Part shown: one piece after another, positions 33,829 through 45,842 of the stretch
Layout: each line of letters starts with the position of its first letter
Position numbering within the stretch: position 1 is the first letter of the stretch
Source of the DNA: Apiosordaria backusii
Lineage: Eukaryota; Ascomycota; Sordariomycetes; Sordariales; Lasiosphaeriaceae
NCBI GenBank assembly: GCA_030549205.1
Contig: JAUKTV010000002.1
Span: 1,860,001 to 1,924,000 of the forward strand
DNA length: 64,000 bases
Direction of reading: 5' to 3'
Made by a program: the position numbers and the translations under genes
The notes under the pieces: generated by a model
Told to the model about the DNA's origin: nothing
Seen by the model: only the letters and a program-made list of their open reading frames with translations
The model's database searches: none

Positions 33829-34500
33829 TCATGCATGTTGGTTCGCAAAGATCGCTCCACGACAGAGGCACAACGATCTGTATCGGCTCGCGATACCCAC
33901 AGTCAGTTTGGCACGGCTGAACACCCGTTCGCACTGAGAGGACATCGCAGGGATAGAAAGAAGGTCGAAGGCCATGCGTGATAACTGTGGAAACCGTTCT
34001 TTGGATGCCCTCCACCATGAATAGGTATCGTGGATCTCTCTGACCGGCTCGGTCAAGTATTTTCCCACCTCTGCTTGCGCACTGAGTGTATCCTCTGGGT
34101 CATCGTAGTATTCGGGGTCGGTAAGAAAGTTCGTCTTCACGAGCTTTGGGCGGCTGCTTCTCGGTATCGTGGACCGGCTCCGTAACTTCAAGATGGCCGT
34201 ATTCCTGGAAGAACTGCTTGAACGCGGTGATAATACGGGATGCGTCTTCCTCCTCAAGATTTCTCTCAATCCACCTCTTTTTATGACCTGGGTGTAAGAT
34301 CATTGTAAACCAATATACCTGCGCTTGTTGCAACAACTCGTAGTACTCGTCGAGCTTGGCGATGGCGAACTGGATACTGGTACGGATGAACTTGACGTCA
34401 AAGTCAGGAGGCTCTGCCTCCAGATGCGCTTCTTGTATAGGGGTGGCTTGGTCTTGCGGCAATGGCGAGGCTGGTCGTCTTCCGGACAAGTCGACACCCG
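33829..34500 (-). mobile_element. Second hAT transposase C-terminal relic, convergent with the first
   Basis: Minus-strand frames spell YWFTMILHPGHKKRW, then, after a frame change near 34110, SWWRASKERFPQLSRMAFD and SSQCERVFSRAKLT, the hAT dimerisation block. The final helix is disrupted. The two relics face each other tail to tail with about 220 bp between them and are clearly different copies. Confidence 0.7.
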
Positions 34501-35161
34501 GACCAATGCTTTCGGCTCTACCGAAACTCACACCTTTGAAGTGTTGTCCTACTCCAAGAAGTCGACAACGGGGAAGGTGGCTGCATTGTGCCAACCTGCG
34601 CGTGAAAAGAGACGGGGAGCAAGGCACAAAGGGCAACATTTGGAAGCTTGCCAGCGTGTCCATCGTGAACGGGGGGCACCACAAGCTCGGACAACCGAAA
34701 ACCGCAAGATCGCGAACAGAGGATCACAGTAGGGTGTAGGAAAGACACGCTGGCCTGCGGGTCTGTCGGCAAGCTGAAGGAAGAACAAGGACAAGTTGAG
34801 AAAGGCCATCAGCAGAGGAGTAGGAACCTGTAAGTCGAAAAGAAGCTCAGGTATCGACTGAGAGAGGGTAAGCTAACCATGGGTTAGACAGAGTCCCAGA
34901 GAAAGGACCGGGCAGTAGGACCACGTCCAAGAGAACAAGAGCGGCAGTCGATCCTCCCATTGGGAGTTTTTTTCTTTTTCCCACAAGTGCCAAGGGTTCT
35001 CGTGATTGAAGAGAAGACTGGTATGTTGCAAAAGCTCTTGGAACTAAGGCGGCCAAGACGGGGCAACTGACTGAGGAGCAGGCAAAGGGCGGAGATTCGA
35101 CTGGGTCGACCGAGTAACCTGTGTGTACCACCACGATCCAGCCACCCAAGCAACCCAAGCA
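34501..35161. other. Intergenic, no gene seen
   Basis: Probably includes further hAT-derived sequence on the left and the promoter of the SNF2-like frame on the right. No ORF is supported. Confidence 0.35.
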
Positions 35162-36478
35162 ATGGCATCCACTGGCGGCGAGGGGAGGGAGTACTGGGAA
35201 GAGGAGGAGGAGTTGAGCGCGCAAAGGTGGGAGGCTCAGCTTGTGGGGCAAGGCCATACTGGGAGGCAACAGCAGGCAACGCTGAACACAAGTTCAAGAA
35301 ATGGGGCCAGAGGACGAGAGATGGCCGAAGACTCGGAGAGTGGAGGGTCGTCCGCAAAGGGCCGAGATCTGACCGTCAACCTATCACGAGGCCCGAACGA
35401 TCCTCCCATACGAATAAGCGAGCACCTAGGGGAGTTGATGAAGCCTCACCAGCTGGACGGGGTTCGATTCATGTTTGAGAACATTGTTGTGTGCGACAAA
35501 GATACCGGCTGCCTCCTGGCCCACGAGATGGGTCTGGGCAAAACACTACAAGTCATCGCGCTGATGATGACGATCGCGGAGGCAAATTCATCAGACAACG
35601 CCGGCGTGCGGAGGCAGATACCAGCACGCCTCCGAAGGCTGAGCGCGGTCATTGTCTGTCCACCGGGCCTGGTCGCAAACTGGGAGGCCGAGATATCGAA
35701 ATGGGTGCCAAATGGGATGCTGGGAAGGGTATGCACGAGAACGACGCGAGGGGGTGTTGAGACGTGGGCCAAGGAAGGTGGCGTCATCATCAAGGGAATG
35801 CAGGCGTTCAAGGACATGGCACGGCCGGAGAAGGATGTCATCAAGACAGCGGCGACCTTGGTGGTTTGTGATGAGGCGCAAACCATCAAGAACGAGAAGA
35901 CGGGCATGTGGAAAGCCATGACAGAGTTCGAGACAAAGAACAGGATTGCTTTGACGGGGACGCCGCTGTCCAGAGACGCCATGGATGTGCAGTGTGTGAT
36001 GAACTGGGCAGTGCCGAACCTGCTGCCAGAGGGGAAGGTCTTCAAGAAGGAATACGGCAATCCCATCCGGCTGGGGCTCTTCGAGGAAAGCACCGGATCG
36101 GCGAAGCTTCTAGCTCAACAGCAAGTCAGGCAGCTTCAGGCAATTATCGGGCCGAAACTGCACCGTTGCGGCATCAGCGTGATCAGCCACGAAATGCCGA
36201 ACAAGAAAGAGTTTTTGATCTTGATGCCCATCTCACCGCTGCAGAAAGCACTTTACGAGGCATACCTGGACTGGCAGAAGGGTGAAAAGACGGGAGGGTT
36301 GGGGCCCTTTGAGCTGGTCACAAATCTCAGGCCACTGCTGGCGCACCCCAGGGTATTCAGGGGAACAAAGGCGGGTGGGAAGCCGGCTTTCACAACCATC
36401 ATGGAAAGCGAAATTCCATCGACATTGAACGACGAGATGGCCTCGAACAAGGTGCGCGTGCTGATTCATATCATATAG
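35162..36478 (+). pseudogene. SNF2-family ATPase, N-terminal half only
   Basis: From the ATG 35162 the frame encodes a DEXQ-type lobe 1: Q-like motif PHQLDGVRFM, Walker A HEMGLGKT (residues 121-128), VIVCPPGLVANW, Walker B VVCDEAQ (237-240), and motif III LTGTPLS. Such ATPases remodel nucleosomes or translocate along DNA. A donor-like GTGCGC follows NDEMASNK at 36452, but no helicase-C lobe (motifs IV-VI, arginine finger) appears in the next kilobases, which are AT-rich and without frames. The second lobe is therefore lost and the protein would be inactive. The 90 residues before the helicase are low-complexity and acidic. Confidence 0.7.
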
Positions 36479-37267
36479 ATGCTTTGAATGTCGAGATATC
36501 TGGCTGATATAAGGTTCTGCGGTCTCCAAGAGCCATTTGTGGAGTCCTGAAAAACGAGGCTGGAGTATAGCGTGTACCTATTATGCGGCTCCAAAAACAG
36601 CTCCAAGAAGCGGCTAGGGTGGACACGATCGACGGTTTTGCCACTCAACTACTCTTGGTATTGCCTGACAACATATCGGTTACGAGGAGAAACAGTCCAT
36701 TACGGGTCTATCTTACGCTCCGGAACAGCGAAATGGAGTTTTGCTATGGTTGTGAGGAGTTCTAATGCGGCTCTGGCCCAAGAACAAGCGTTTATACCAA
36801 CTACCGAACTGTAGAAGCCTTTTTTGGCGGTTGAGCAAGCGACGTTTGGCCGAGCAGGCGGGAATGTGAACTGATCACGGTAAATGGAGCGGGGCTCCGT
36901 TCTTCGGCTCCCCGGATGCGCCGTGGTTTCTGTCATAAGCAAGCCGATTATCACATACGTTCTGGAGTTGACCTGTCGTACCTGCCTCGTTAGCCCCGTA
37001 AAGATATCTTTTCTACAGCTTTCACTCGGTTCCCTATACCATGGTTCTAGTTCGCGAATCGCGCGAGCATGATCGCCTAAGTTCCGCTTACTGCCCCGAT
37101 ATAGAGGCCGTCTCGATTAAGCTTACGCGTGAGGTAACGTTGACGGTAATAATGTCCTTCCTTATTCTTCGCCTGCCCTATACGGGGGCTAAGTATATAT
37201 TTAGCTCGACGTTCCCAGCTTCAGGGTTGCCGAGGGATCCTGCGAGGCGGCGGAGTTCAGCTCGTCA
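36479..37267. other. Intergenic, no gene seen
   Basis: AT-richer than the helicase frame on its left. The missing half of the SNF2 gene is not here in any frame. Confidence 0.4.
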
Positions 37268-38716
37268 TTGCCAGAAGTTGTGTCAGCCCATGCTACATTC
37301 AAGGCTGCTATGCAGCCCGATACTGATTCCGGCGATTCCTTCTACGAAGCGTGTATTGCCGAGGTTAGAGCTATTAGCCTGTGTTTCCCTGACATTAAAT
37401 CAGATTTTCTCCGCATTGTAACTGGAAGCAAAAAACGGCTTGTTTGCAGGGTCTAGACGACGGACCGCTCGGTATATTTGCAGTTCTCTGCACGGGAGAG
37501 GAGTTCCGTAAAAGGGCACTTCCGACTATCGATGCGCTTTCGAAAGGGGCCACGGAGATAGCGGGGTGGTCCATGTGGTTGAAGGATGACGCGAGGCTCA
37601 GGATGGCTGTACAAAGGCATAGACCGCAGAGTATCGCAATCCTCACCAAGCCAAACCCCGCCCCAGAGACCCTCCAGCCATCACGGAGTCCCGTACCCAT
37701 GGCAACCGGGCCGGGCGCGACCGACTCTGCACTTGCGATTCCGCCGTCCCAATTCTATACTGCTGTTCCGCCACAAAGAGAGTGGATAATGACTTGCTCT
37801 TCTTGCAGCACAACGCTGCGCGTTCAATGCGCCTGCGACCAAGCGGTTAAGGGTAAACCTTTATCATTCATCTTCCTTCTACTTAGCTAACAACCGCAAC
37901 CTCAGGACCAGCTTCCAGAGCGAATCCGGCGACTCCCGCGAGCAATCCATCAGGAACAACCTCGACAAATGCCCGTGCGCTGCCGCCGGCGACTCGCACC
38001 GCACCTGGCGATCGGTCAAGCCAACCTTCCGATGATACCCCCGCCCCGCCGACGCCCACAACGACAAGCACCGCTACCCATGACAATGCTAGCGATATTG
38101 AAACCGAACTGGCGGGGCAATCAAGGAAGCGTTTAAGAACCGGAAAAAGTGTGTCGGATGGTAGGTCTGCCATGCAATCTTCTTCCGCCATAAGCTGACA
38201 CAGGTGATACATGCCAGCCACATATGCGACGCCCATCGGAGTGGCAAACCTCGCGCTGGAATCTTGCTAGGCGAGAGCCAGGTTGATGGGATTGGAGCTT
38301 CTGTTGTTTCAAGAAGAAAGCGGCCACGCTCCCAGTTAGAAGAAGATCAGGCATGCGAACAACCAGACAGGAAACGGACCGCTAGACGTCGTTCTTCCCG
38401 ACCAATTGGCCATACGTTTGTCAATACTTCAGTAGCCGACTTCAGCCGATTCAACGCAACCAAGACGCTGGCCGTGTCTAGCATACACTCTCCACATTGC
38501 AGCACCCAACATAGCAGCGCCTCGGATGACAGCTATTCCAGTTTAGACACCCCGCTCTCGTCCCTACCCAATGACATGTTTATGGATCTTGATTGCCAGT
38601 CTTCACCTGATTTCGATAGTTTGCGTTCGCCTGTCGGCAGCGACGACTTGGTTGACCCGAATATACGGACAGAGGGTGACCCGACGTCCATCAGCAGCTC
38701 TGCTGCCAACTGCTAG
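37268..38716 (+). CDS. Uncharacterised multi-exon gene, model incomplete
   Basis: Three coding-looking blocks follow one another: about 37268-37357, 37444-37842 and 38204-38716. A probable intron (GTTAGA...TTTGCAG, 37358-37443) joins the first two in phase; another (donor after GCGGTTAAGG, acceptor CCTCAG near 37906) leads to a Thr/Pro/Ser-rich part. The junction into the last block could not be phased. The middle block has a small Cys cluster (MTCSSC, then CACDQ) that could bind zinc; the rest is Ser/Thr/Pro-rich and disordered. No known family; a nuclear regulatory protein would fit the composition but is not shown. Confidence 0.35.
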
Positions 38717-39629
38717 AGATAGCTCCGGTCATTTTCACGCAAAATCCAGGAAAGCAGTTGGCAGCAGTGGAATAATTTCTATTAGTAGCCAAAAAGGCAG
38801 GAGCAATCCATTTAGCAGTCTGCAGATAAGCCCTTGCGACCAAATCGCCACAATTGCCCTGTTCAAATGCTCCGTCGATCCTCTATCATATAAGCCTCCT
38901 TCCATCCTACATCCGTCTCCTCATACCCATGTGTCTGTTCCCCCCCCCTCCCCCGATGTGAAATCAAGGCTGAACCTTCCCAATCGGCTGGTTAGCCCTC
39001 GCGGTGGGCGATGTTCCGCTAACAGACTGCTTGGCCGTGTCGTCCGGCACCACGGATCTCGGGCTACCCATCATCATGCCGTATGTGCCCCCGACTCCGA
39101 TGATGGCAGCGCCGAGGAGGGCATATCGGGCCGTCCTTTCTGGGATAACTATGATGGGATGAAACAATATTCTTGTAGGCTAATCTCGTGATAAAGCCAT
39201 TTCGGGCTTCAAAAGTAAATAAGCTGAGTATGCGGGGTACATATGTGTTTGGCTGAAGGCTGCTTACAGTGGGATCCAATTATAATATAGCGATTACGTT
39301 TGTATTAGAAGCTGTTATGTATCGAAATTCACCCAATCTTAGAACGGCGATTGTATATAGAGAAAGGAGCTATTTTATACTTTATTTCTGTTATTGATAT
39401 TTCTAGGTACTGTCATTTCCGGTGATCTATACAGATCTCCCCTTTCTCAATCTTAAACCCTTACTCGATGAGTGAATACGGTATAAGAATGAGAAGCTCT
39501 TTAAATGAAGGAACCTATATACAACGGGTTCAATCAGAAGTGCGGAAGCATCTGGATCCAAGGCAGCGTGAGATAAACACCAATAGGTGATGCCCTCAGA
39601 GATATGAACGACTCCACGACGATGTATCC
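38717..39629. other. Intergenic, AT-rich to the right
   Basis: Includes a C-rich tract at about 38940-38955 and an AT-rich stretch 39280-39420. No gene supported. Confidence 0.4.
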
Positions 39630-40091
39630 TCAACAGACGACATTTACTAGAAACCCTACCAGAGTTACAAAAAGCAGGGTGGAATCACCCCCACTATCTC
39701 CGCAGAATATTTCCAACAGAGCAGCCAAGATCCCCATCGCAATCACCCATGGAATTATACCTCCCACAATCACCAGACATAAAATCCTCCACCATTCCGT
39801 CTCTCTTGCGCTGGCAAAATTGTAGTTCCACGTACTCAGGTAAATTCCGCCATACAGCGCTGGCAGAACGACGAGGCCAATAAGAATGAGTGAATCCAAG
39901 ACTTTGGCTATCCTGGAGTTGGGGAGCGGAGTGAACTTACTCCCCCTTAAAGATCCCATTCTGGTGGGGGCATCAAAGTTTGTATTCGACCCCGGCTTTG
40001 CGAACGCGATGTGATGTTTTCTAACCAAGGCGTGGATTTTAAACAGACCTCTCCCAACTGCCCGCTCAACGGCCACACTCACTACACCCAC
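39630..40091 (-). pseudogene. C-terminal exon of a multi-span membrane protein, 5' part missing
   Basis: About 150 codons with three hydrophobic segments (about residues 66-84, 103-121 and 137-153) and a LYGGIYLSTWNYNF stretch between the first two. This resembles the C-terminal membrane part of a family of fungal integral membrane proteins whose name I cannot give. There is no ATG at the start; a possible acceptor (GTGTAG) sits at the left end of the frame in transcript direction, but the upstream 240 bp hold no matching exon. Probably a truncated copy. Confidence 0.45.
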
Positions 40092-40333
40092 ATAACAACT
40101 AAAATTGTACCAGTAATTTGTAATATAGCCTGCTGCTGCTTGTGTTTTCTTTTTCTATGGGGGGTGAAAGAAGGGGAAGCAGCGTAACAGGGAAGATATT
40201 TAACGATGAGATGTTATGAGCACACAAACGCGCGAAACGAAGAAGGCCGAGGATGAACAGCTGTATATAAAGACTGCCTTCCTGTAAGGTCTGATCCCTC
40301 GGCGATATGTTGCGGCGCTGGCGGTGGGTGCTG

Positions 40334-40420
40334 TTATGATGGTGGTGGTGATGGTGGTGGTGATAGTAGTTGTGATGGTGGTTGTGATGGTGGTTGTGGT
40401 TGTGGTCGTTGTCGTTGTGT
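40334..40420. repeat. GGT/GAT-rich microsatellite
   Basis: Imperfect GATGGTGGT and GATGGTGGTTGT units. On the minus strand it would encode Pro/Ser- or His-rich tails of the chromodomain-like frame. Confidence 0.75.
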
Positions 40421-40699
40421 AGGTGCTGGATCATCCGCGGTGTACGGAGATTCGATATAGGGCCCTATTTGCCCCTGGTTCCACGCCTCCACCATCTCCT
40501 CTGGTATACTCTCCCATGTTTGATCTCGGTACCCGACCCATTCAACCAGTGCGCGTGCTACTCCCTCAGCAACGCTGAAGCGATGCAGGGCGAAGATTTC
40601 GTATTCTTCAGATGCAGTCGCGCTATGTCTTGTCGCGCTATCTCTTCCTCCTTTATCATCCCAAAACTTCAATAACAGTGGGCAAGCAAAGTGGTGCAC
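40421..40699 (-). pseudogene. Chromodomain-like fragment
   Basis: The minus-strand frame (no ATG) contains YEIFALHRF, ALVEWVGY and TWESIP, the strand-strand-helix order of a chromodomain such as those at the ends of Ty3 integrases. No integrase sequence adjoins it. Likely the tail of a lost retroelement or a truncated chromodomain gene; it runs into the microsatellite. Confidence 0.45.
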
Positions 40700-41144
40700 C
40701 TTCCATTCCAGTTCCCAGACTTACTGTTGAGTGATCCCTCCTTGCCCAGTCAAAAGTACCAGGATTGATTCATTGCTGGAGACAGTGGCAGCACATCCCG
40801 CTCATACAGCGAGACAGTTAAGGGCCCGCCAAGCCGGGCCGAATCCGGGGTGCGCTTTTGCATATGACACCTATGGCGTACTGCCATCTGCAACCAGCCT
40901 CTCGGCGGTCTGGAAGGGCATAACGTCACCCCTACCTAGACCACCTGACCGTCCCTTGGTTTCTGCTATCACCAAATATTTCCCCGACAACAAGGCAAAA
41001 GGCGCAGGCATCCTCACCACCACGAATAACGAACAGCCTTTCCATCACCACTTTTTCCTCAAATTTCTTGATAAACACTGACAAACGCTTACCCATCGGC
41101 CAGACCTGCGCAGACGATTTCCTGTACGTTAGCCGAATCGAGCA
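40700..41144. other. Intergenic, no gene seen
   Basis: No frame with motif. Forms the distal upstream region of the large helicase-like gene. Confidence 0.35.
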
Positions 41145-41480
41145 GCGGCGCCAGGCAAGCCGGCTTTGTCAACCTCAGCACGCCCTCTACGCAGGTGACC
41201 TAATGCTAATCGAGCTACCTTACAGTGAACAGCAGCACCAAGCAAGCCCGTCCCGCCAATCCCAGCAGACTCTTACGCAGGCAGCTCGGCACTAATTAAG
41301 TGACGGCACAGTTCATTGTCAAAGACCAGCCTGATTTCCACGTACACTCGTTTGGCGATTACCTGTCCAGGTGAGCCAGTCCCGCTAACCTCAACAGGCT
41401 CTTGCGCAGGCGACCAGACACTGATTGAGCGATCGTCTAGTTTGCTACGCAAAGCCCACCCGGATTGCCACGCATACCTA
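41145..41480. repeat. Degenerate tandem repeat, three units of about 90-130 bp, directly upstream of a start codon
   Basis: Units are recognisable by CAAGCC, CTCAGCA or CAGCAG, then CTTACGCAGG or TTGCGCAGG, then CACTAATTAAGTGA or CACTGATTGAGCGA and a shared ending in ATTTCCACG or ATTGCCACG. Divergence is high. It occupies the likely promoter or 5'UTR of the gene at 41497. Confidence 0.6.
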
Positions 41481-41496
41481 TCCTCTTTCACCCAAC

Positions 41497-44400
41497 ATGG
41501 ATGATCGATCGCGAGGCGGAACAAAACGATTGGCACCGAGCCTCTGCCTGCGCAATACCGACGAGCCCGCGAAGCGTAGGCGGCTGACGCTCGAAGACCT
41601 GCGCCCTTCAACGGGCAGAGCTGTGGAACACATCAATTTGCGAGACGTACAAGTGCTACTGCGGAAGAACGGCAGCCAGCAGACGCTGCACACCGACATC
41701 GTGGCCCATTAGGGTGCGGGCTACGCTGCGGCGACCACGGACGGCCGGCTCCAGCCAGAGCACATCGATTGCGATAAGATGTTCCGCGATCTCAAGCTCT
41801 ATGCTGGTATCCAGGAACACAGTGACGCCGAGGTCGAGAGTCAAGTCCTGGCAGCGTATGTGGAGCCGGCAGCCGGCGGCAGTGACCACGAAGACTACGT
41901 CCGCGATGACGAGAGCCAGGGCAGCAGTATCGCCTCAGGTCGGTACGACATCCGAACGGCCGGGGACCTGCGGGTCCTGTTTCTCCACCTCAGCAAGTGC
42001 GCAGCTGCCCGATAGGACGGGAGCCCGGACTTACCCTTGCTGGAACTTGTTGTACGGAATGTTGAAGCAGCGACCACCGAGACAGGCCCCGCAGCCAACG
42101 TCGCCGAGGTCGACAAGGTCGCAGCACCCACCGCAGGCAGAGATAAAGAAGAGCCGCCCAGTCCACAGGACGAGCCCGATCAACCACCCACGCCTCAAGA
42201 CACAACCCCCATCTACGCTACAACCAGCAACGAGGACGGCAACGACGTCGCAGAAGATGTCGACAATGTATACGGCAATATCAGCGAGAGTGTTAGCGAG
42301 GCGGCCAAGACGGGCTGTGAGTTTAGCGACAACACCGAAGACAGACAGCAGGACTCGGACGACAACTCGGTGGTGTTTATATCCGAGCGGTCCCTTGCGT
42401 TGACGGATAATGACCAAGCATCGCCGGGTTCATACGACAGCGAGGCGGACAGTGAATACGGAACCACCGCCTCCGCAGCGAATTCTCTGCAGAGTCTCAG
42501 CGCGGCTCTCCGCACTGTGGATGACACAGAGCGCTGGGAAGCCACGTGCAGGCTCTTCTGCCACAACCAGGCACACACCGCACACGACCAGGGCGCTAAG
42601 CTGCTAGGGACGAAACGCCGCCTCCGCCCTTACCAGATGGAGGCGGCCTACGAGCTACTACAGCGGAGCTTTGGCGGGCAGTTCGACGGTGGCATCATGG
42701 CGCTCGGCACCGGGCTGGGAAAGACTGTCGCCAGCCTGGCCGCAATCGCCATCATGAGGCTAGTGGAGCTCAACAATTCCGAGGTCAAACAGGACTGGGA
42801 CATCGGAGTCACCGCCAACCGTCGGCACAACGGCCCGGGGATGATGGGACCTTGCCCATCAGGCAACCCGTGGAGCATTGAGTGCTGCTGCGTAGCCGGC
42901 TCACTCAGTTCCAAGATCGCCCTCGAGCTGGGACCCGGCCCGTCGCTCATCCTCACCCCGGCCGGCATCACCAGCCAGTTCGCCGGGGAGGCTACCAACT
43001 ACCTAGAGAAGCAGGTCCAACGGCCGGGATCGGACACTTGCATCCCATTTGTGGACACCATTGACGTGAGCGCTAACCCTACCCTCGCACGCGACATCCG
43101 AGACGACATCCTGACGGGCTTTATCGGGGACCAACCAATCTACATGGCACCAAAGAAGGGGGACCTGCAGGCAGTGCCTGCATTTGTGCAGGGCTCGGGG
43201 TCCCAGATGGGATACACGGCGGGCCAGGTGCAACAGCTCTTCCGCAAGCACCGGCTCCTGGTCGTCAGCAGCAGCCCTCTCTCGCTCTTGGCAAAGGGGG
43301 AGGACTACCGCTCAGGCTTTGCCCAGGCCTACGACTTGCAGCAGCAGCAGAGAAGGACGGCTAAGCGGTACATTGCTCGGTGGGCAGTAGCGCCGAGGTT
43401 TGTCATCCTGGACGAGTTTCACACCGTCAAGGACAAGGCGACCGTCGTGTACAAAACACTGCAGCAGATCCGGAGCCAGGCCGCTCCCGGCCATAGCTTC
43501 AAGCTCGCGGCGTTAAGCGCCACGCCGATCTCCGTGTCATTGCAGCGGAGCCTGAGCTCGGTACTGTCGCTTATCATGCGCAGCGGGTTAGACGCGTTCT
43601 GCAGGGCCGCACAGACTATCGACTCTGCAACGAAGGCCGGCAAGCCCAAGGACGTGGACAAGTACAATGACGCCATCACCACATGCTGCGAGCTGCTCGG
43701 GAGCATCCTGACGCTCCGTACGACGAGGAGCCTCTTCCACGGCAACGTGCTGGTGCCGCTCCCCGAGCTCCATTCCGAACAGATCCCCTGCAGGTCTGTG
43801 AGGGCGCAGAAGGACGACTTCCGGCGTAGGTTGGGCGAGCTGACGGCGGCATGGAGCCAGGAGGTTTGCGCCAGTCTCCGGAACCAAGCGCCCGGGAGCG
43901 ACGACGCGCTGCAGGACCGCTTCTTCAACTTCGTTCGTTACAACCCGTCATTCATGCTAACACTCTGGCTCGCATCGTTCCCAGGCATCGTTGACCTGCC
44001 CGACGAGCTTTCGTCCAATCCGGGCGAATGGCTTAACAGCGACAAGCTCGGCAACACCGTCGCTACAAGTGAGGGACGCGCCGACCATACCGTCGGCCGG
44101 TATATCGACATCATCACGGGCGGGAGCGGGAAGATAGAGCAGCTCAGGCGGTGCCTGGGCCGGGCCCGCGAGGACCTCCACCGCAGCTGCGCAGGGGACG
44201 ACGGCCAACCGGCCCCGGTGCTCAAGAAGCACGCCTGCGTCTTCACCTCGCGGCCGGGCATCGCACTCATCGTCGCTGCATACGCAGACAAGCACTGGTC
44301 CTCCCAGTGGGAGGTCGTCATGGTTCTCTCAGCGGCCACCCCGGAGGGGAAGAAGGCGATCGGCGGAGCCTTCCATGACATCCCGATCGGCAGCGCAGAG

Positions 44401-44700
44401 AAGCCCACGCTCTTTATCGCCACCGTCGGCACGTGCGGTACCGGTCTCGACAGCCTCCAGAAGGCGAACCACGCTGTCCTCTTCGACCTGCCCTTTGTCG
44501 AGTCCGAGAGAAAACAGGCCAGAGGTCGCATCTGGAGGTCTGGACAGCGGTTTCCCTGCTACTGGACCGAACTCTGGGCGGCCGATAGCGACGCTGAAGT
44601 CCTGATTAACGACCGCCACGAGAGACGCATGGAGGCATTCAACCGGGTCCTGAGTTGCCACAGCGGCGACGGCAGTCGGGCAGGAGGGAGTGAGCAGTGA
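41497..44700 (+). CDS. Large SNF2/superfamily-2 helicase-like ATPase with two in-frame TAG codons near the start
   Basis: From ATG 41497 one reading frame continues to the TGA at 44698-44700, interrupted only by TAG at 41710-41712 and 42013-42015; the part after the second TAG is open for 887 codons. It holds the Q-like motif RPYQMEAAYEL, Walker A MALGTGLGKT, Walker B VILDEFH, motif III LSATP and, near the end, motif VI ARGRIWRSGQ (as in SNF2 proteins, usually HRIGQ). The N-terminal 150 residues after the second TAG are acidic and disordered; a Cys cluster (ECCCVAGS) is unusual. Both TAGs could be CAG-to-TAG mutations, or the last bases of introns that keep phase (41647-41712, 66 bp; 41974-42015, 42 bp with a weak donor). 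The 887-codon part may also start at its own downstream Met. Substrate unknown. Confidence 0.75.
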
Positions 44701-45842
44701 CGGGTCCGAGAGGGTGCGTTGGAGGAACGTTTAGGGCCTGTAGGAACTGTCACGAGAGGGATGGCGAAAACTGCCCGGTCGTCTGTATGAGGTGGTAGGT
44801 TGAGATTGACGAGGAGAGTTTGTCGGTATTCGATGTCGAGAGAACTTTGTCGCAAAGATGCTGTTTGGAGAATACTTTTGTCGGATCTTTGTCAGTTACC
44901 TCTGTACTCGGCTCACGGTAGCCTGGCACAATTCTATTTTATACTTCATTAGTCTGATTTTAAGGTGGCCATTTCCCACCCAGCCTACGGCTTGCACATT
45001 GAACCAGTGTAAACTAACTGGTAATTCTATGGGACTTTCAAGCAATAAGGTCTAAGCCCAAAAGGAGGGGAAGAGTGAAGTCACCGCTTCCCAAGCGAGG
45101 GAATGCGGCACTTGCCGTTATCGATGCTGGGTTGCGAAATGCAACTCAAGAACGGATACGTAACGGGCAAACAGCGCTCGGGTTAGCCCTGGTCGGGCAC
45201 AGCAGTTGTATAGGGATGGGCAGAGGGGGTTGTAAAGGACTGGTGGTTTGACAGCTTTGAACTGACAATTGGTCTTGGTGGTAACCAATCGTTATTCTCG
45301 TTCTTGTGCCAGGGTCGTGACATATATTGCTATCAGGCAGCTTAGAGAATCACATTTGTAACATCGATAGAGAACCAAGTAATATATGGATAGTCAGGTG
45401 AAGGAAAAACAGCTATTCTGCATGAAGAAAGTGGTAGGGAGAACGGTAGCATCATGCTAAGTTGCTTGCACGAGCTTTTCGACACCTAATTGCTCTCCGT
45501 CAAACCCGCTCTGCACCCGCGCCTTCGTACCCTTTCAGGAGAAGGACGAAAAGCTTCACACCGCTACCAGGAATTCCTCCCAGCGTCTTCTCACGGTGAT
45601 AACTTCGTCTCCTTCGCCTCGTTCCCGCCAGAGTGGCAATGGACGCGGGAGAAGTAGGCTCGATATGAAGTTAGGGGGTAGCGCAGGTAACTATCACCAC
45701 GGGTAACTGTCACCGCGGCCGCAGTGGTAACATTCCACTCCGAGTACATCCAAAATTTGTCCTTTGGCCGTGTGTAAGCGGGCCGCTCTTGGAGACGGAG
45801 TCGAGACTTAGCCGAGAGAACAATATAACGTGGTAACTGCGG
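44701..45842. other. Intergenic between helicase-like and Ulp1-like genes, no gene seen
   Basis: The two genes converge. No long frame; AT content rises after about 44850. Confidence 0.4.
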
